Positions 26,873-35,815 of a stretch of DNA of 64,000 nucleotides are shown here, piece by piece. Source of the DNA: Streptomyces tibetensis (lineage in GTDB: Bacteria; Actinomycetota; Actinomycetes; Streptomycetales; Streptomycetaceae). The position numbers and the translations under genes were made by a program. A model generated the notes under the pieces. It was not told the origin of the DNA. It saw only the letters and a program-made list of their open reading frames with translations, and did no database searches. The stretch lies in contig NZ_SZVW01000016.1 in assembly GCF_007655005.1 (NCBI RefSeq), forward strand, positions 62,001 through 126,000, read 5' to 3'. Numbering within the stretch: position 1 is the first letter of the stretch; each line of letters opens with the position of its first letter.

Positions 26873-28261
26873 TCAGACCCGGAGCGGATTGAACCGAGCC
26901 GCGGCCATCAGGTACCAGGCCGTCGCCCCGGTGTGCCGGTACGGGTAGTAACCGAAGCCGAAGCCCGTATCCAGCGGGCTGCTGGCGGACACGACCCCGC
27001 TGCGCTCGGGCAGGGGTCTCCCCCCGACGGTCTGGTCGTCGCCCAGCAACTCCTGCGCCCGCTCGATCGAGGCGAGCAGACGCCTGGCACGCGCCTCGTC
27101 GGCACGCGCCCCGCGATCGCGCAGCGCGAGCGCGAGATGCGCCGTCCCCTCGAACCACACGCCGTTGCGGTCGGGCTTCGGCCGGCCGTCGGCGATCGGC
27201 GTGCCCTCGTTCGCGAGGAGGCTCGCCGAACTGAAGGTGACCCCCTTGTACGACTGCCCTGCGGGCACCGTGCTGTTCGTGCGCCCGGAGTGGTCCAGGA
27301 CGGCCAGCTCGGCCACGGCCCAGTCCAGCGAACGGGAGTGGCGGCGGGAGGCGAGGGCGAGGTGCGTCCAGGTCTGCGTGTCCTCCGGAATCGGGGACCT
27401 GTTCACCGTCACACCGTCGTTCGTGCCGGTGTAGAAGAAGCCCCCGGCCGGTTCCCACATCCGGCGCACGAAGGCCTCGGCCCGCCCGCGCCGCTCCAGC
27501 CACACCCGGTCACCGGTCAGCCGGGCCAGCCGGCCGAACAGGCAGAGCAGGTCGGTGTTGTGCTCGGTCGAGGTGAACGGCAGCTTCTGATTCGCCCCGT
27601 CCACCCCGAACTTGTAACCGCCGAGGGGCTCATCGGTCCGGCCGGTCCGCTCGATCCACTCGCCGATCCGCACGGCACCGTCGAGGAAGCGGCGCGCGCC
27701 GGTGCGACGGGCCAGGGCGCCGAGCGCGATGCCCGCCCAGGCCATGTCGCCCACGGCCGTTCCGGTGAAGCCGAACTGCGTCCCGACATTGGCGGTGCCG
27801 TCGGCCCGCACGAAGCCGTCGGGCTGGAGTGAGCCGTCGTAGAAGGTGTACGGCCCCACGTTGTAGGCCTGCCGTAGCCTGCCGTCGTCGTACGCCGGGT
27901 CGTGACTCTGGGCGTGGAGCAGGGCGTCGCCCAGCGCCGCGGCCCTGGTCAGGCCGGCGGGGGTGCGGGCCGCGAGGTGGGCCAGGAGCGCGAGGGCGTT
28001 GTCGTAGGTGAACGCGGTGCTGAACAGCCCGGCCTGGTCGGTGTAGCTCTGCGTCAGGCGGAGGTCGCCGTGGTCGGGGTAGGCGTCCACGGCGGCTGCG
28101 AGAAAGGCGTGCCCCCGGGCCGGGGCCGATGCGGGGCGGGACCCGGTGGAGCCGGCGGCGAAGGCCTGCCTCGAGGCGGCGGTGAGCCCTGCGGCACTGA
28201 TGCCGAGTCCGGCACCGATGAGCGAACGCCGGCTGAGCGCCGGGCCCTGTCTGCCAGTCAT
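26873..28261 (-). CDS. Tat-exported six-hairpin protein, probable glycosidase
   Basis: A 462-residue exported protein. The Tat signal SRRSLIGAGLGISAAGLTAAS is at about 10-30. The mature part is a repeated helical pattern typical of (alpha/alpha)6 barrels: FTYDNALALLAHLAAR, YNVGPYTFYDGSLQPDG, GDMAWAGIALGALARRTG, TSTEHNTDLLCLFGRLARLTG, GVWFEGTAHLALALRDRG and GFGFGYYPYRHTGATAWYLMAA. This fold suggests a carbohydrate hydrolase or lyase, but I do not recognise the exact family. ATG 28261 follows AAGGGAGATCC. A perfect 16-bp LacI-type operator lies immediately upstream (28271-28286), shared with the GH64 gene at 38698, supporting a carbohydrate role. Confidence 0.82.
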   Translation of the reverse strand: MTGRQGPALSRRSLIGAGLGISAAGLTAASRQAFAAGSTGSRPASAPARGHAFLAAAVDAYPDHGDLRLTQSYTDQAGLFSTAFTYDNALALLAHLAARTPAGLTRAAALGDALLHAQSHDPAYDDGRLRQAYNVGPYTFYDGSLQPDGFVRADGTANVGTQFGFTGTAVGDMAWAGIALGALARRTGARRFLDGAVRIGEWIERTGRTDEPLGGYKFGVDGANQKLPFTSTEHNTDLLCLFGRLARLTGDRVWLERRGRAEAFVRRMWEPAGGFFYTGTNDGVTVNRSPIPEDTQTWTHLALASRRHSRSLDWAVAELAVLDHSGRTNSTVPAGQSYKGVTFSSASLLANEGTPIADGRPKPDRNGVWFEGTAHLALALRDRGARADEARARRLLASIERAQELLGDDQTVGGRPLPERSGVVSASSPLDTGFGFGYYPYRHTGATAWYLMAAARFNPLRV

Positions 28262-28270
28262 GGATCTCCC

Positions 28271-28286
28271 TTGAGAGCGCTCTCAA
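28271..28286. promoter_or_regulatory. LacI-type operator (palindrome)
   Basis: TTGAGAGCGCTCTCAA is a perfect 16-bp palindrome 9 nt before the start codon, touching the ribosome site. The GAGCGCTC core is typical of LacI-family operators in Streptomyces (CebR uses TGGGAGCGCTCCCA). Confidence 0.8.
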
Positions 28287-28375
28287 TCGATGGTCGCTCA
28301 TTGTGCTGGCGCTCCGGGGCAGGGTCAACGCTTGGTGCGAAAGGGAGAGTTGGAGGGAAACGACCGGGGAGTGGA

Positions 28376-30094
28376 TCACTCGCAGACGATCTCGTCACGC
28401 GGTGTGTAGTGCGTGCGGTACGGCTCCCGCTTCACTTCCCGGCCGTCGTCGTAGAAGACCCGCTCCACGGTGACGTCGAAGCCTTCGAGCGGTGTCTGCG
28501 GCACGCACTCCTTGTCGTGGCTCACCTTCTTCTCCGGCTGCTTCACCTCGGTGCGCGGACCCGTGACGGACTTGATCTCGTCGTACTTGCGGGTGCCGAG
28601 GAAGGAGACGGTGACGGAGGTGTCGGTGGACTCGGCCTGGATGTAGATGGCCTTGCCGGAGTCGTTGGTGAACCGCAGGTCCAGGCTGCCCCAGGCGACC
28701 GTCGCCTCGCGGCCCTCCGGGTAGCGCTCGATGTAGAACGAGTGCGCTCCGTGCTCCACGGGCTTGACCCCGGCGAAGAACAGCGCGTTGTACACGGTCG
28801 TCGCCACGGACGAGACCCCGCCGCCGGAGGCCTTGGTGAACTTGTCGTCGAGGATGATGATGCCGTCCATGAAGCCGTTGGCCTTGGTGCGCTCACCGAC
28901 GGTCCGGTTGAAGCTCCAGGTCTCGTCCGGCTCGACGACGGAGCCGTTGATGAGCTGCACGGCCCGGCCTATGTTCTTCGTGCGGTACTCGGCCGGTTCG
29001 AAGTGGACGGTGAAGGAGGACATCGTCTCCGTCAGCCCCAGCCGCGCGACGTTCTCCCGGGTCACCTCCGGCTGGGTCCGGCGTACGTCCACCTCGCCGC
29101 TGCGGTCGGCGCCCGACCGGGTGAGCAGGGGCAGTACGGCCTTCCCCAGGGCCTTGTCCGTGACGGACCGGCCCACCGTGGCGTCCTGGACCACCACCGC
29201 CTTGTCGCCCTCCGGCCGCAGCTTCGCGTTCTCGGCGGTCGTGGTGATGTCGTTCAGCGGGCCGGACACGGCGGGCTCGGCGCGCAGGCCCTTCGCGTCG
29301 AGTTCCGGTCCGAGCCTGCCGTTGCCGTCCGGCCGCATGGTCAGATGTTCGCCCAGGGTGTCCGGGCCGACGGTGAACCGCTTGCCGGCCGCGGTGAGCG
29401 TGACGGGGCCCGACACGGCCGGTTCCGCGAAGGTGCGCACCGCCCGCTGTACCTCGTCGGCCGTGATCTTCGGCCGGCTCTCGCGGGCGGGCAGGGGAGT
29501 GGCCGTACCGGTGCCGCCCCGCAGGAAGGCCTCGCGCAGGGGCCGGACCGCGGCGTTCACGTCCAGGGCGTACCCGGTCCGCGGTGCGACGGTCTTCACC
29601 CGCCCGTCGTCGAAGGTCACGGCACCGTCCCTGACCTTCTGGTCGAGCCCCTTCGCCAGGTGCCCCAGGGCCGTGCGGGCCTTGCCCTCGTCGAGGTGTA
29701 CCACCGGTTCGATGTCGCCACCCGAGCGGAAGAACCCGCCGAACACGCTGAACGGATCGGCGCCGGTGCGTGCTGCCCGGTCGACGGTCTCCTGTATGTC
29801 GTAGGACAGGCCCGCACGCTCCGGATCGACCCTGCCGGTGCGGTCACCGACCTTCACGCGCAGCTCCCTGCTGCCTGCCGCCCCCAGCTTTCGTTCCAGC
29901 TGCGCCACCGCCTCCGCGCGGTTCAGCCCCCCGATGTCCACCCCGCGCACGGTCGTCCCGGAGTCGATGTGGCCGCCCGTGAGGACCAGCCCGGCGAGAT
30001 ACAGACCGCCGACCCCCACGGCCAGCGCACCACCGGCCAGGGCGACGGGCGGGAGGGAGGTGATACGTGGGACGAGGGCTGTACGGGGGCGCAT
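28376..30094 (-). CDS. VanW-family cell-wall protein
   Basis: A 572-residue membrane-anchored protein. A TM/signal anchor (about 16-40: PVALAGGALAVGVGGLYLAGLVL) is followed by two putative peptidoglycan-binding domains of the PG_binding_4 type (VRGVDIGGLNRAEAVAQLERKL near 50-70 and again later), then a VanW domain (about 395-510: SFNRTVGERTKANGFMDGII, ASGGGVSSVATTVYNALFFAGV, HSFYIERYPEGREATVAW). VanW proteins are common in actinomycetes; the biochemical role is not established. ATG 30094 has AGGAGACCC directly upstream. It is divergent from the glycosyltransferase gene at 30311. Confidence 0.93.
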   Translation of the reverse strand: MRPRTALVPRITSLPPVALAGGALAVGVGGLYLAGLVLTGGHIDSGTTVRGVDIGGLNRAEAVAQLERKLGAAGSRELRVKVGDRTGRVDPERAGLSYDIQETVDRAARTGADPFSVFGGFFRSGGDIEPVVHLDEGKARTALGHLAKGLDQKVRDGAVTFDDGRVKTVAPRTGYALDVNAAVRPLREAFLRGGTGTATPLPARESRPKITADEVQRAVRTFAEPAVSGPVTLTAAGKRFTVGPDTLGEHLTMRPDGNGRLGPELDAKGLRAEPAVSGPLNDITTTAENAKLRPEGDKAVVVQDATVGRSVTDKALGKAVLPLLTRSGADRSGEVDVRRTQPEVTRENVARLGLTETMSSFTVHFEPAEYRTKNIGRAVQLINGSVVEPDETWSFNRTVGERTKANGFMDGIIILDDKFTKASGGGVSSVATTVYNALFFAGVKPVEHGAHSFYIERYPEGREATVAWGSLDLRFTNDSGKAIYIQAESTDTSVTVSFLGTRKYDEIKSVTGPRTEVKQPEKKVSHDKECVPQTPLEGFDVTVERVFYDDGREVKREPYRTHYTPRDEIVCE

Positions 30095-30310
30095 GGGTCT
30101 CCTGAAGATCGATACGAGGGTGCACCCGTGACGCGACGCTGCTGCGGGCAAACACATCCAGCTATCCACACATCGGAGGCAAACCGATATGGCCCAGACC
30201 ACTTATGTCCGAGATCATTCCGGAATCGGCGAAACCGGCCTCCCGCCCGGCCCGGCCACAGAGTGATAACGACGAACAACGAACGGGGCGTTGGCACGGT
30301 CTAGGCCACC

Positions 30311-31576
30311 ATGAAGATCTCTTTCCTGATCCACAACGCCTACGGAATCGGAGGCACGATCACCACCACGTTCAACCTGGCAGGGGCCCTGGCCGAGCGG
30401 CACGACGTGGAGATCGTCTCCGCTTTACGTCACCGGGAACGCCCCCACCTCGTCCTGGACCCACGAGTGCGGCTGCGGGCGCTGGTGGACCTGCGCAAGG
30501 AGGCGGACGACCCGCTGCACCAAAGACCGGCGAAGGTGTTCCCGCCCGCCGAGTACCGTCACCACCAGTACAGCGAGCTGACCGACCGGCGCATCGGCGA
30601 GTGCCTCGAAGGGCTCGACGCCGATGCCGTCATCGGCACCCGCCCGGGCCTCAACGTGCACATCGCCCGCCAGGCCCCGCAGCACGTCCTGCGTGTCGGC
30701 CAGGAGCACCTCACGCTGGACAACCACTCGCCGCGGCTGCGCACCGCCCTGCGCCGCGCCTATCGCCGGCTGGACGTGATCACCACGGTCACGGAAGCGG
30801 ACGCGGCCGCCTACCGGCGCAAGATGTGGCTGCCCGGCGTCCACGTGGAGGCCCTCCCCAACAGCGTCCCCGACCCCGGCCTGCCTCCCGCGGACAGCAC
30901 GGCCAAGGTGGTGATCGCCGCGGGCCGCCTGGTGCCGGTCAAGCGCTACGACCTCCTCATCGAGGCGTTCGCCCAGGTCGCCGCGGCGCACCCGGACTGG
31001 CAGCTGCGCATCTACGGCAAGGGCGAGGAGCAGGCCAACCTGCGCCGGCTCATCGAGCGGCTCAGGTTGTGGAACAACGTGTTCCTGATGGGGGCCGCCA
31101 CCCCCATGGAGGCCGAATGGGCCAAGGGATCGATCGGTGCGGCCGCGTCCAACTTCGAGCCGTTCGGCATGACCATCGTCGAGGCGATGCGCTGCGGGCT
31201 GCCCGTCGTCAGCACGGACTGCCCCTACGGCCCCGGCGAGATCATCGAGGACGGAACCGACGGCCGGCTCGTACCGGTCGGGGACCGTGACGCGCTCGCC
31301 GCGGCCCTGCTGGAACTCGTCGGCGACGACGAGCGGCGTCGCCGCATGAGCCGAGCCGCCCTGGACAACGCGCGCCGCTTCGCCCCCGGCCCCGTCGTCG
31401 CGCAGGCCGAACGCCTGCTGGAAACCGCCGCCGCGGCCAGGAGCACCGGCCGCCCGGCCGCCCCGCAGGACCACCGCACCCACAGCCCCCTGGCCGGCCG
31501 GGGGCACGCGGCCCGCGACGCCGCCCAGGCCGCTGCCGCCGGCGTACTGCGCTCGATACGAAAGGGACGCCGATGA
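30311..31576 (+). CDS. GT4-type glycosyltransferase
   Basis: A 421-residue retaining glycosyltransferase. The N-terminal Rossmann fold starts MKISFLIHNAYGIGGTITTTFNLA (Gly-rich donor loop). The C-terminal GT4 domain contains VVIAAGRLVPVKRYDLLIEAFAQ and the EX7E-type motif FEPFGMTIVEAMRCGLPVVSTDCPYGPGEI. It probably transfers a sugar to a cell-wall or teichoic-acid-like polymer. The tail beyond about 375 is Ala/Arg-rich and disordered. No clear ribosome site precedes ATG 30311. It overlaps the next gene by ATGA, so the two are translationally coupled. Confidence 0.93.
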   Translation: MKISFLIHNAYGIGGTITTTFNLAGALAERHDVEIVSALRHRERPHLVLDPRVRLRALVDLRKEADDPLHQRPAKVFPPAEYRHHQYSELTDRRIGECLEGLDADAVIGTRPGLNVHIARQAPQHVLRVGQEHLTLDNHSPRLRTALRRAYRRLDVITTVTEADAAAYRRKMWLPGVHVEALPNSVPDPGLPPADSTAKVVIAAGRLVPVKRYDLLIEAFAQVAAAHPDWQLRIYGKGEEQANLRRLIERLRLWNNVFLMGAATPMEAEWAKGSIGAAASNFEPFGMTIVEAMRCGLPVVSTDCPYGPGEIIEDGTDGRLVPVGDRDALAAALLELVGDDERRRRMSRAALDNARRFAPGPVVAQAERLLETAAAARSTGRPAAPQDHRTHSPLAGRGHAARDAAQAAAAGVLRSIRKGRR

Positions 31577-32520
31577 GCACCCCGGAAGACAAGTCGACCC
31601 GCACGCACGAGGGCACGACGCCGAGCGCGCCGCACGGTGGCACGATGCCGGCCGCGTCGCACGAGGGCGCACCGACGAGCACGCCGCGCGAGGGCCCGGA
31701 GAGTGCGATGCCGGGCCCGCAGCACGACACCCACCTGCGGGCTCACTGCACGATCGACGCCGACGGCCGGATCACCTTCCGGCTGCCGCCGACCTCCGAC
31801 GAACACCCCCGGCTGCTCCTTCGGCTGCGGCCCAAGAAGGGCCTGCCCGAGACGACCGTCCACGTCCTCGATCTGGAGACCGACCGGGCCGACGGCCACC
31901 GGCACGCCGTACTGGAACCGCGCCCGGTCCTCGACGAGGGCCGCTGGGACGTGTACCTGCTGCCGGAACCGGGTGCCGAGCGCCGACGGCTGCGCCCCGG
32001 CCTGCGGGACCTGCGCACCCTCGTCGACGGCCATCTGCGCGACCGCCCCTCGCCGGTCGCGGTCCGGATCCCGTACGCCACGAAGGACGGCTTCCTGGCC
32101 CTCAGGGCATGGCGGCGCACCGCCCACGCGGAGGCCCGCGGCATCGACCTCACGGACCGGACCATGACGGTCACGGCCCGTCTGCACGGTGCCGGGCTCC
32201 GCGAGGACGCCACCGTACGCCTGCGCCTGCGGGGCACCGACACCGTACGCACCATCGTCCCCCGGCTCGACGGCGACGGCAGGGGCTTCTCCTTCACCGC
32301 CGGTCCCGGGGACCTGAGGGGCGACGGCGGGGAAGCGACCCGGATCTGGGACGTCTTCGTCCGTCCCACCGCCGAGGGACGGCCCGTCAGGCTCGGCCGG
32401 CTGCTCGACGACGTGGCGGACCGCAAGCACGTGTACGTCTATCCGCCGATCGAAGCGGACGGCCGCACTCTTCGCCCTTACTACACCGTCGACAACGACC
32501 TCGCGATAGAGGCGACGTAA
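31573..32520 (+). CDS. Unknown protein coupled to the glycosyltransferase
   Basis: A 315-residue soluble protein whose ATG sits in the ATGA overlap with the glycosyltransferase stop. The first 55 residues are a disordered Thr/Ser/Pro/His-rich stretch with repeated HEG/HGG motifs. The rest is beta-strand-rich with alternating LRAHCTIDADGRITFRLPP-type strands and many Arg/Asp pairs. Two repeated halves of similar pattern may be present (about 55-170 and 185-315). Similar strand-rich partners accompany polymer glycosyltransferases in Streptomyces. A role in the same glycan pathway is inferred only from coupling. Confidence 0.75.
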   Translation: MSTPEDKSTRTHEGTTPSAPHGGTMPAASHEGAPTSTPREGPESAMPGPQHDTHLRAHCTIDADGRITFRLPPTSDEHPRLLLRLRPKKGLPETTVHVLDLETDRADGHRHAVLEPRPVLDEGRWDVYLLPEPGAERRRLRPGLRDLRTLVDGHLRDRPSPVAVRIPYATKDGFLALRAWRRTAHAEARGIDLTDRTMTVTARLHGAGLREDATVRLRLRGTDTVRTIVPRLDGDGRGFSFTAGPGDLRGDGGEATRIWDVFVRPTAEGRPVRLGRLLDDVADRKHVYVYPPIEADGRTLRPYYTVDNDLAIEAT

Positions 32521-32710
32521 GACCGATTCGCCGAAATGCCCGAAATGAAAATTCCTGGAGTTTCGGATGGTTGTTTCGGTGATGCGCCGCGACAGCCGTG
32601 TGTGGATTCTGTGCGAAGCGGCGGCAAAAGGGGGCAGGGGCTCGTTCTCAACAGCCGCAAAACGGAAGAGGACTTGCGGCCAAAAGCAAACTCAAGTACC
32701 TAGATGAATC

Positions 32711-33370
32711 ATGAACCTGTTCAACCGCGTTGTGCCGTCCCGCCGGCAGGCACCGCTCCCCCCACAGCGCCCCACCGGCGCACCGGCATCCTCCACTGCC
32801 GTGCTGCCGGACCCTCACCTGGCGAATCTGTCCGGTGAATGGGTCGTCGACCCCGCGCACAGCAGGATCGGCTTCTCCGTCCGGCATGCCATGGTGACCA
32901 CCGTGCGCGGTTGTTTCCTGGAGTACGAAAGTCGCCTCTACTTCGACGCGCACGACCCCGCACGGTCACGGGCCGACATCACTCTGTTCACCTCCAGTGT
33001 CGACACCGGTGTGGAACAGCGGGATGCGCATCTGGTCGGCCGTGACTTCCTCGATGCCGCGACCTATCCGCGAATGCGCTTCACCAGCACGGCGGTGGAG
33101 CAGACGGGCGCCGACCTGTTCAGCATGTCGGGCGAGCTGACCATCAAAGGCGTCTCCCGCCCGGTGGTGCTCGACATGACGTACATCGGAAATGTCACCG
33201 ACCCCTTCGGCTACGACCGGGTCGGCTTCGACGGCACGACCACGATCAACCGCTCGGACTGGGGTCTGACCTACAACAGCAGGCTGGCCGAGGGCGGCGC
33301 GATGGTGAGCGAGAAGGTGCGCCTGCAACTCGACATCGCCGCCATCCGCACACCACCGTCGGGCGGCTGA
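32711..33370 (+). CDS. YceI-family lipocalin-like protein
   Basis: A 219-residue protein with a YceI beta-barrel (about 40-213): GEWVVDPAHSRIGFSVRHAMVTTVRG, ADITLFTSSVDTGVEQRDAHLVGRDFLDAATYPRMRFTST, GELTIKGVSRPVVLD and GFDGTTTINRSDWGLTYN. The family binds isoprenoid-like lipids. The N-terminal 35 residues are Pro/Arg-rich and not a clear signal peptide, so it may be cytoplasmic. ATG 32711 lacks a good ribosome site. It is separated by 190 bp of relatively AT-rich DNA from the upstream pair and is probably its own unit. Confidence 0.92.
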   Translation: MNLFNRVVPSRRQAPLPPQRPTGAPASSTAVLPDPHLANLSGEWVVDPAHSRIGFSVRHAMVTTVRGCFLEYESRLYFDAHDPARSRADITLFTSSVDTGVEQRDAHLVGRDFLDAATYPRMRFTSTAVEQTGADLFSMSGELTIKGVSRPVVLDMTYIGNVTDPFGYDRVGFDGTTTINRSDWGLTYNSRLAEGGAMVSEKVRLQLDIAAIRTPPSGG

Positions 33371-33385
33371 CCGCCCCAGGGCACC

Positions 33386-33883
33386 TCAGGACCCCGTGTC
33401 GGCCCCGGCCACGACCCGGAACGTGGCCGGGCCGAGCGTGAGCACCCCGTCGCTCAGCGGCGTGCACCGCACACCGCCATGGCCGCGCAGGGCTCGCTGC
33501 GCGCCCGGGCCGATGGTCACGTCCATCCAGGCACAGGGCCGCGCGGGACGCTTCACGGCGAACACCACCGGCCCGGTACCGCAGTCGAGGGAGATCGTCG
33601 CACCGACGCAGGAGTCGATGTCGACCCCCCTGAGCAGGATGTTCCGCCGGGTGTGCCGCAGATCGGCGTCGGCCGGGAGGCCCTCGGAGGCCATCATGGT
33701 CACCGTCGCGTTCCGGTGGGCGGGCCGGGCGTAGTAGCGGTCGCCGACCAGCCCCAGTTCACGGCGTACCTCCACCCGGGTGACGCGCTCGTCGGACGGG
33801 CCGGGGGAGGGCCCGTCGGACGGCCGCCCGGCCAGTCGGTGAGCGGGCGAGACCAGCAGCTGCAGCACGTCGACCTGGCTCAT
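33386..33883 (-). CDS. MOSC-domain sulfur-carrier protein
   Basis: A 165-residue MOSC protein. Visible motifs are GLVGDRYYARPAHRNATVTMMASEGL, the hallmark HTRRNILLRGVDIDSCVGATISLDCG, and RPCAWMD with the likely sulfur-carrying Cys. MOSC domains deliver sulfur to metal centres, for example in molybdenum cofactor enzymes. TAGGCT lies 7 nt before ATG 33883, so the transcript may be leaderless. It runs towards the YceI gene; no molybdoenzyme gene is adjacent. The molybdopterin oxidoreductase relic at 12.2 kb is too distant to link. Confidence 0.88.
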   Translation of the reverse strand: MSQVDVLQLLVSPAHRLAGRPSDGPSPGPSDERVTRVEVRRELGLVGDRYYARPAHRNATVTMMASEGLPADADLRHTRRNILLRGVDIDSCVGATISLDCGTGPVVFAVKRPARPCAWMDVTIGPGAQRALRGHGGVRCTPLSDGVLTLGPATFRVVAGADTGS

Positions 33884-33922
33884 GACGCCCAGCCTAGGTC
33901 CTGGGGATCAGCGGGGCGGTGG

Positions 33923-34933
33923 TCACTCGTCCGGCCGTCGCCGAAGCCCGCCGTCCTCCACGGGTGTCCGGCCGTCCGCCGTCTCGCCCGCGGTGAGGTG
34001 CTCCAGCACCTCGACGAGCTCCTGGCAGGCGCGCTCCACGGAGCGCCGTGTGTAGATCTGCTCGGTGATCACCGCCGAGAGGATCAGGGCCGTGAGCGCC
34101 ATCGCCCCGTTGAAGGCCTGCAGCTTCATCATCACCTCGACCCGGCTGAGCCGTTCGAACGGTCCGACGCGGTCGGTCGCCGCCACCGTGGTCATGACCG
34201 AGGCGAAGAGAGCGCACAGCAGGCTGCCCGCCAGCTGGAACCGCAGGGCCGCCCAGATCAGCAGGGGGTAGACGAGGAACAGCAGACTGATCGAGCTGTG
34301 CGCGGCCACCGGCACGAGGCAGCAGGCGATGAGCGCCAGCCCCGCGGCCTCCTTCCAGCGCGACAGGGGCAGCGGGAGGCGCACGCGGGACAGCAGGAGC
34401 AGCACCGGCGTGACGATGAGCACGCCCATCGCGTCACCGACCCACCAGGCCAGCCACACCGCCCAGAAGCCGGGCCACTCGATCCGGTCCGTGGCGATCA
34501 GGATGCCGGCGCCCGTGGTCGAGCTGATCAGCGTGGCGGTGAAGGCGCCCAGGAAGACCAGCGCGAGACCGTCCCGCAGCCGTGCCAGGTCGGTGCGGAA
34601 GCCGGCCCGCCGGAGCAGCAGGTACCCGGCCACGGGGGCGGCCGTGTTGCCCGCCAGGACGCAGAGGGCCGAGGGTGTCAGGGAGGTGAGGGACAGGATG
34701 ACGAAGAAGGCGCCCAAGGCGATCCCGGGCCAGCAGCGCAGTCCGAGGATCAGTAGGCAGGCCACGGAGACGCCGGTGGGGGGCCAGATGGGGGTGACGA
34801 CCGCGCCCTCGACGACCAGTTCCCGCAGCAGCCCGAGTTGCGCGGACACGTAGTAGCAGGCGGCGACCGCCAGCGTCTGCACAGCGACGACGACCGGCGT
34901 ACGCAGATCCTGGCTACCCACCACAGCAGCCAT
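33923..34933 (-). CDS. MASE1-type integral membrane sensor
   Basis: A 336-residue protein with about eight membrane segments (about 12-35, 40-62, 63-85, 88-110, 120-145, 155-180, 200-225, 225-250) and the MASE1 signature region IWPPTGVSVACLLILGLRCWPGIALGAF and VWLAWWVGDAMGVLIVTPVLL. The polar C-terminal tail (about 295-336) has no output domain. In most bacteria MASE1 is fused to a kinase, GGDEF or phosphatase domain. Here the separate phosphatase gene (34985) lies 51 nt upstream on the same strand. The two may act as a split receptor. Confidence 0.88.
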   Translation of the reverse strand: MAAVVGSQDLRTPVVVAVQTLAVAACYYVSAQLGLLRELVVEGAVVTPIWPPTGVSVACLLILGLRCWPGIALGAFFVILSLTSLTPSALCVLAGNTAAPVAGYLLLRRAGFRTDLARLRDGLALVFLGAFTATLISSTTGAGILIATDRIEWPGFWAVWLAWWVGDAMGVLIVTPVLLLLSRVRLPLPLSRWKEAAGLALIACCLVPVAAHSSISLLFLVYPLLIWAALRFQLAGSLLCALFASVMTTVAATDRVGPFERLSRVEVMMKLQAFNGAMALTALILSAVITEQIYTRRSVERACQELVEVLEHLTAGETADGRTPVEDGGLRRRPDE

Positions 34934-34984
34934 GAGACACCGGGGCCGACGCCTCGGCGAGGCGGGAGCGGGCGTCGTGCCGCC

Positions 34985-35815
34985 CTATGGCTGAGCGTCC
35001 GGCCCGTCGAGACCGACCACCAGGACGGCGGCGTCGTCGTCGTGCCCCACGCGCTCGGCGCCCTTGATCACGGCGGCCGCGAGGGCGTCCACGTCCATGC
35101 CCGCCACGGCCGCGATGCCCGCGAGGCGTGTCACCTGGTCGAGGCCCTCCTCCAGCCGCATGGACGGCCCCTCCACGACACCGTCCGTCAGCAGGACGAA
35201 CACGCCGCCCGTGGTGAGCTCGTAGCGGGTCACCGGGTAGCGCGTCCCGGCCTGCACCCCGAGGGGCGGCCCGCCCTCGTCCTCGGTGAGGCCGGACTTC
35301 CCGTCCGCTGTGGCCCAGACGCAGGGCAGATGCCCGGCCCGGGCGCTCTCCAGCACGCCGGCACACGGGTTGAGCCGCATGAACGTGCAGGTGGCGAAGA
35401 GGTCGGAGCCCAGGGACACCAGCAGATCGTTGGTCCGCGCCAGCACCTCGTCCGGATCGCTGGTGACCGACGCCAGTGCCCGCAGCCCGGCCCGCACCTG
35501 CCCCATGAAGGCCGCGGCCTCGATGTTGTGGCCCTGGACGTCGCCGATGGACAGACCGATCCGGCCGTCGCCCAGAGTGAAGGCGTCGTACCAGTCGCCG
35601 CCCACGTTGAGGCCCCGGTAGGCGGGCGCGTACCGCACGGCCAGATGCAGTCGGCGGGCCATGGGCAGGTCGCGCGGCAACATGCCGCGCTGCAGCGCGA
35701 TCGCCAGCTCGACCCGGGACCTCTGCATCTCGGCCTGCGCACGCGCCTGAGCCGTCAGGGCCCCGAGCCGGGTCAGCAGCTCGTCGCCGTCGTCCGTCGT
35801 GCCGGTGCGGGACAT
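34985..35815 (-). CDS. SpoIIE-type PP2C phosphatase
   Basis: A 276-residue soluble phosphatase. A short helical lead (about 10-50) precedes the PP2C domain with ALQRGMLPRDLP, metal motifs NVGGDWYDAF and LSIGDVQGHNIEAA, SARAGHLPCV, LLTDGVVEG and HDDDAAVLVVGL. These enzymes dephosphorylate anti-anti-sigma factors. ATG 35815 has GGAG 6 nt upstream. It forms a two-gene unit with the MASE1 protein. The combination mirrors fused MASE1-PP2C sensors and suggests membrane-controlled phosphatase activity. Confidence 0.93.
   Translation of the reverse strand: MSRTGTTDDGDELLTRLGALTAQARAQAEMQRSRVELAIALQRGMLPRDLPMARRLHLAVRYAPAYRGLNVGGDWYDAFTLGDGRIGLSIGDVQGHNIEAAAFMGQVRAGLRALASVTSDPDEVLARTNDLLVSLGSDLFATCTFMRLNPCAGVLESARAGHLPCVWATADGKSGLTEDEGGPPLGVQAGTRYPVTRYELTTGGVFVLLTDGVVEGPSMRLEEGLDQVTRLAGIAAVAGMDVDALAAAVIKGAERVGHDDDAAVLVVGLDGPDAQP

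Noticed and set aside
33361..33376. Hairpin at the YceI stop (GGGCGG-CTGA-CCGCCC)
   Set aside because: Six-base stem enclosing the stop codon; too short to call a terminator compared with the 12-18 bp hairpins elsewhere.
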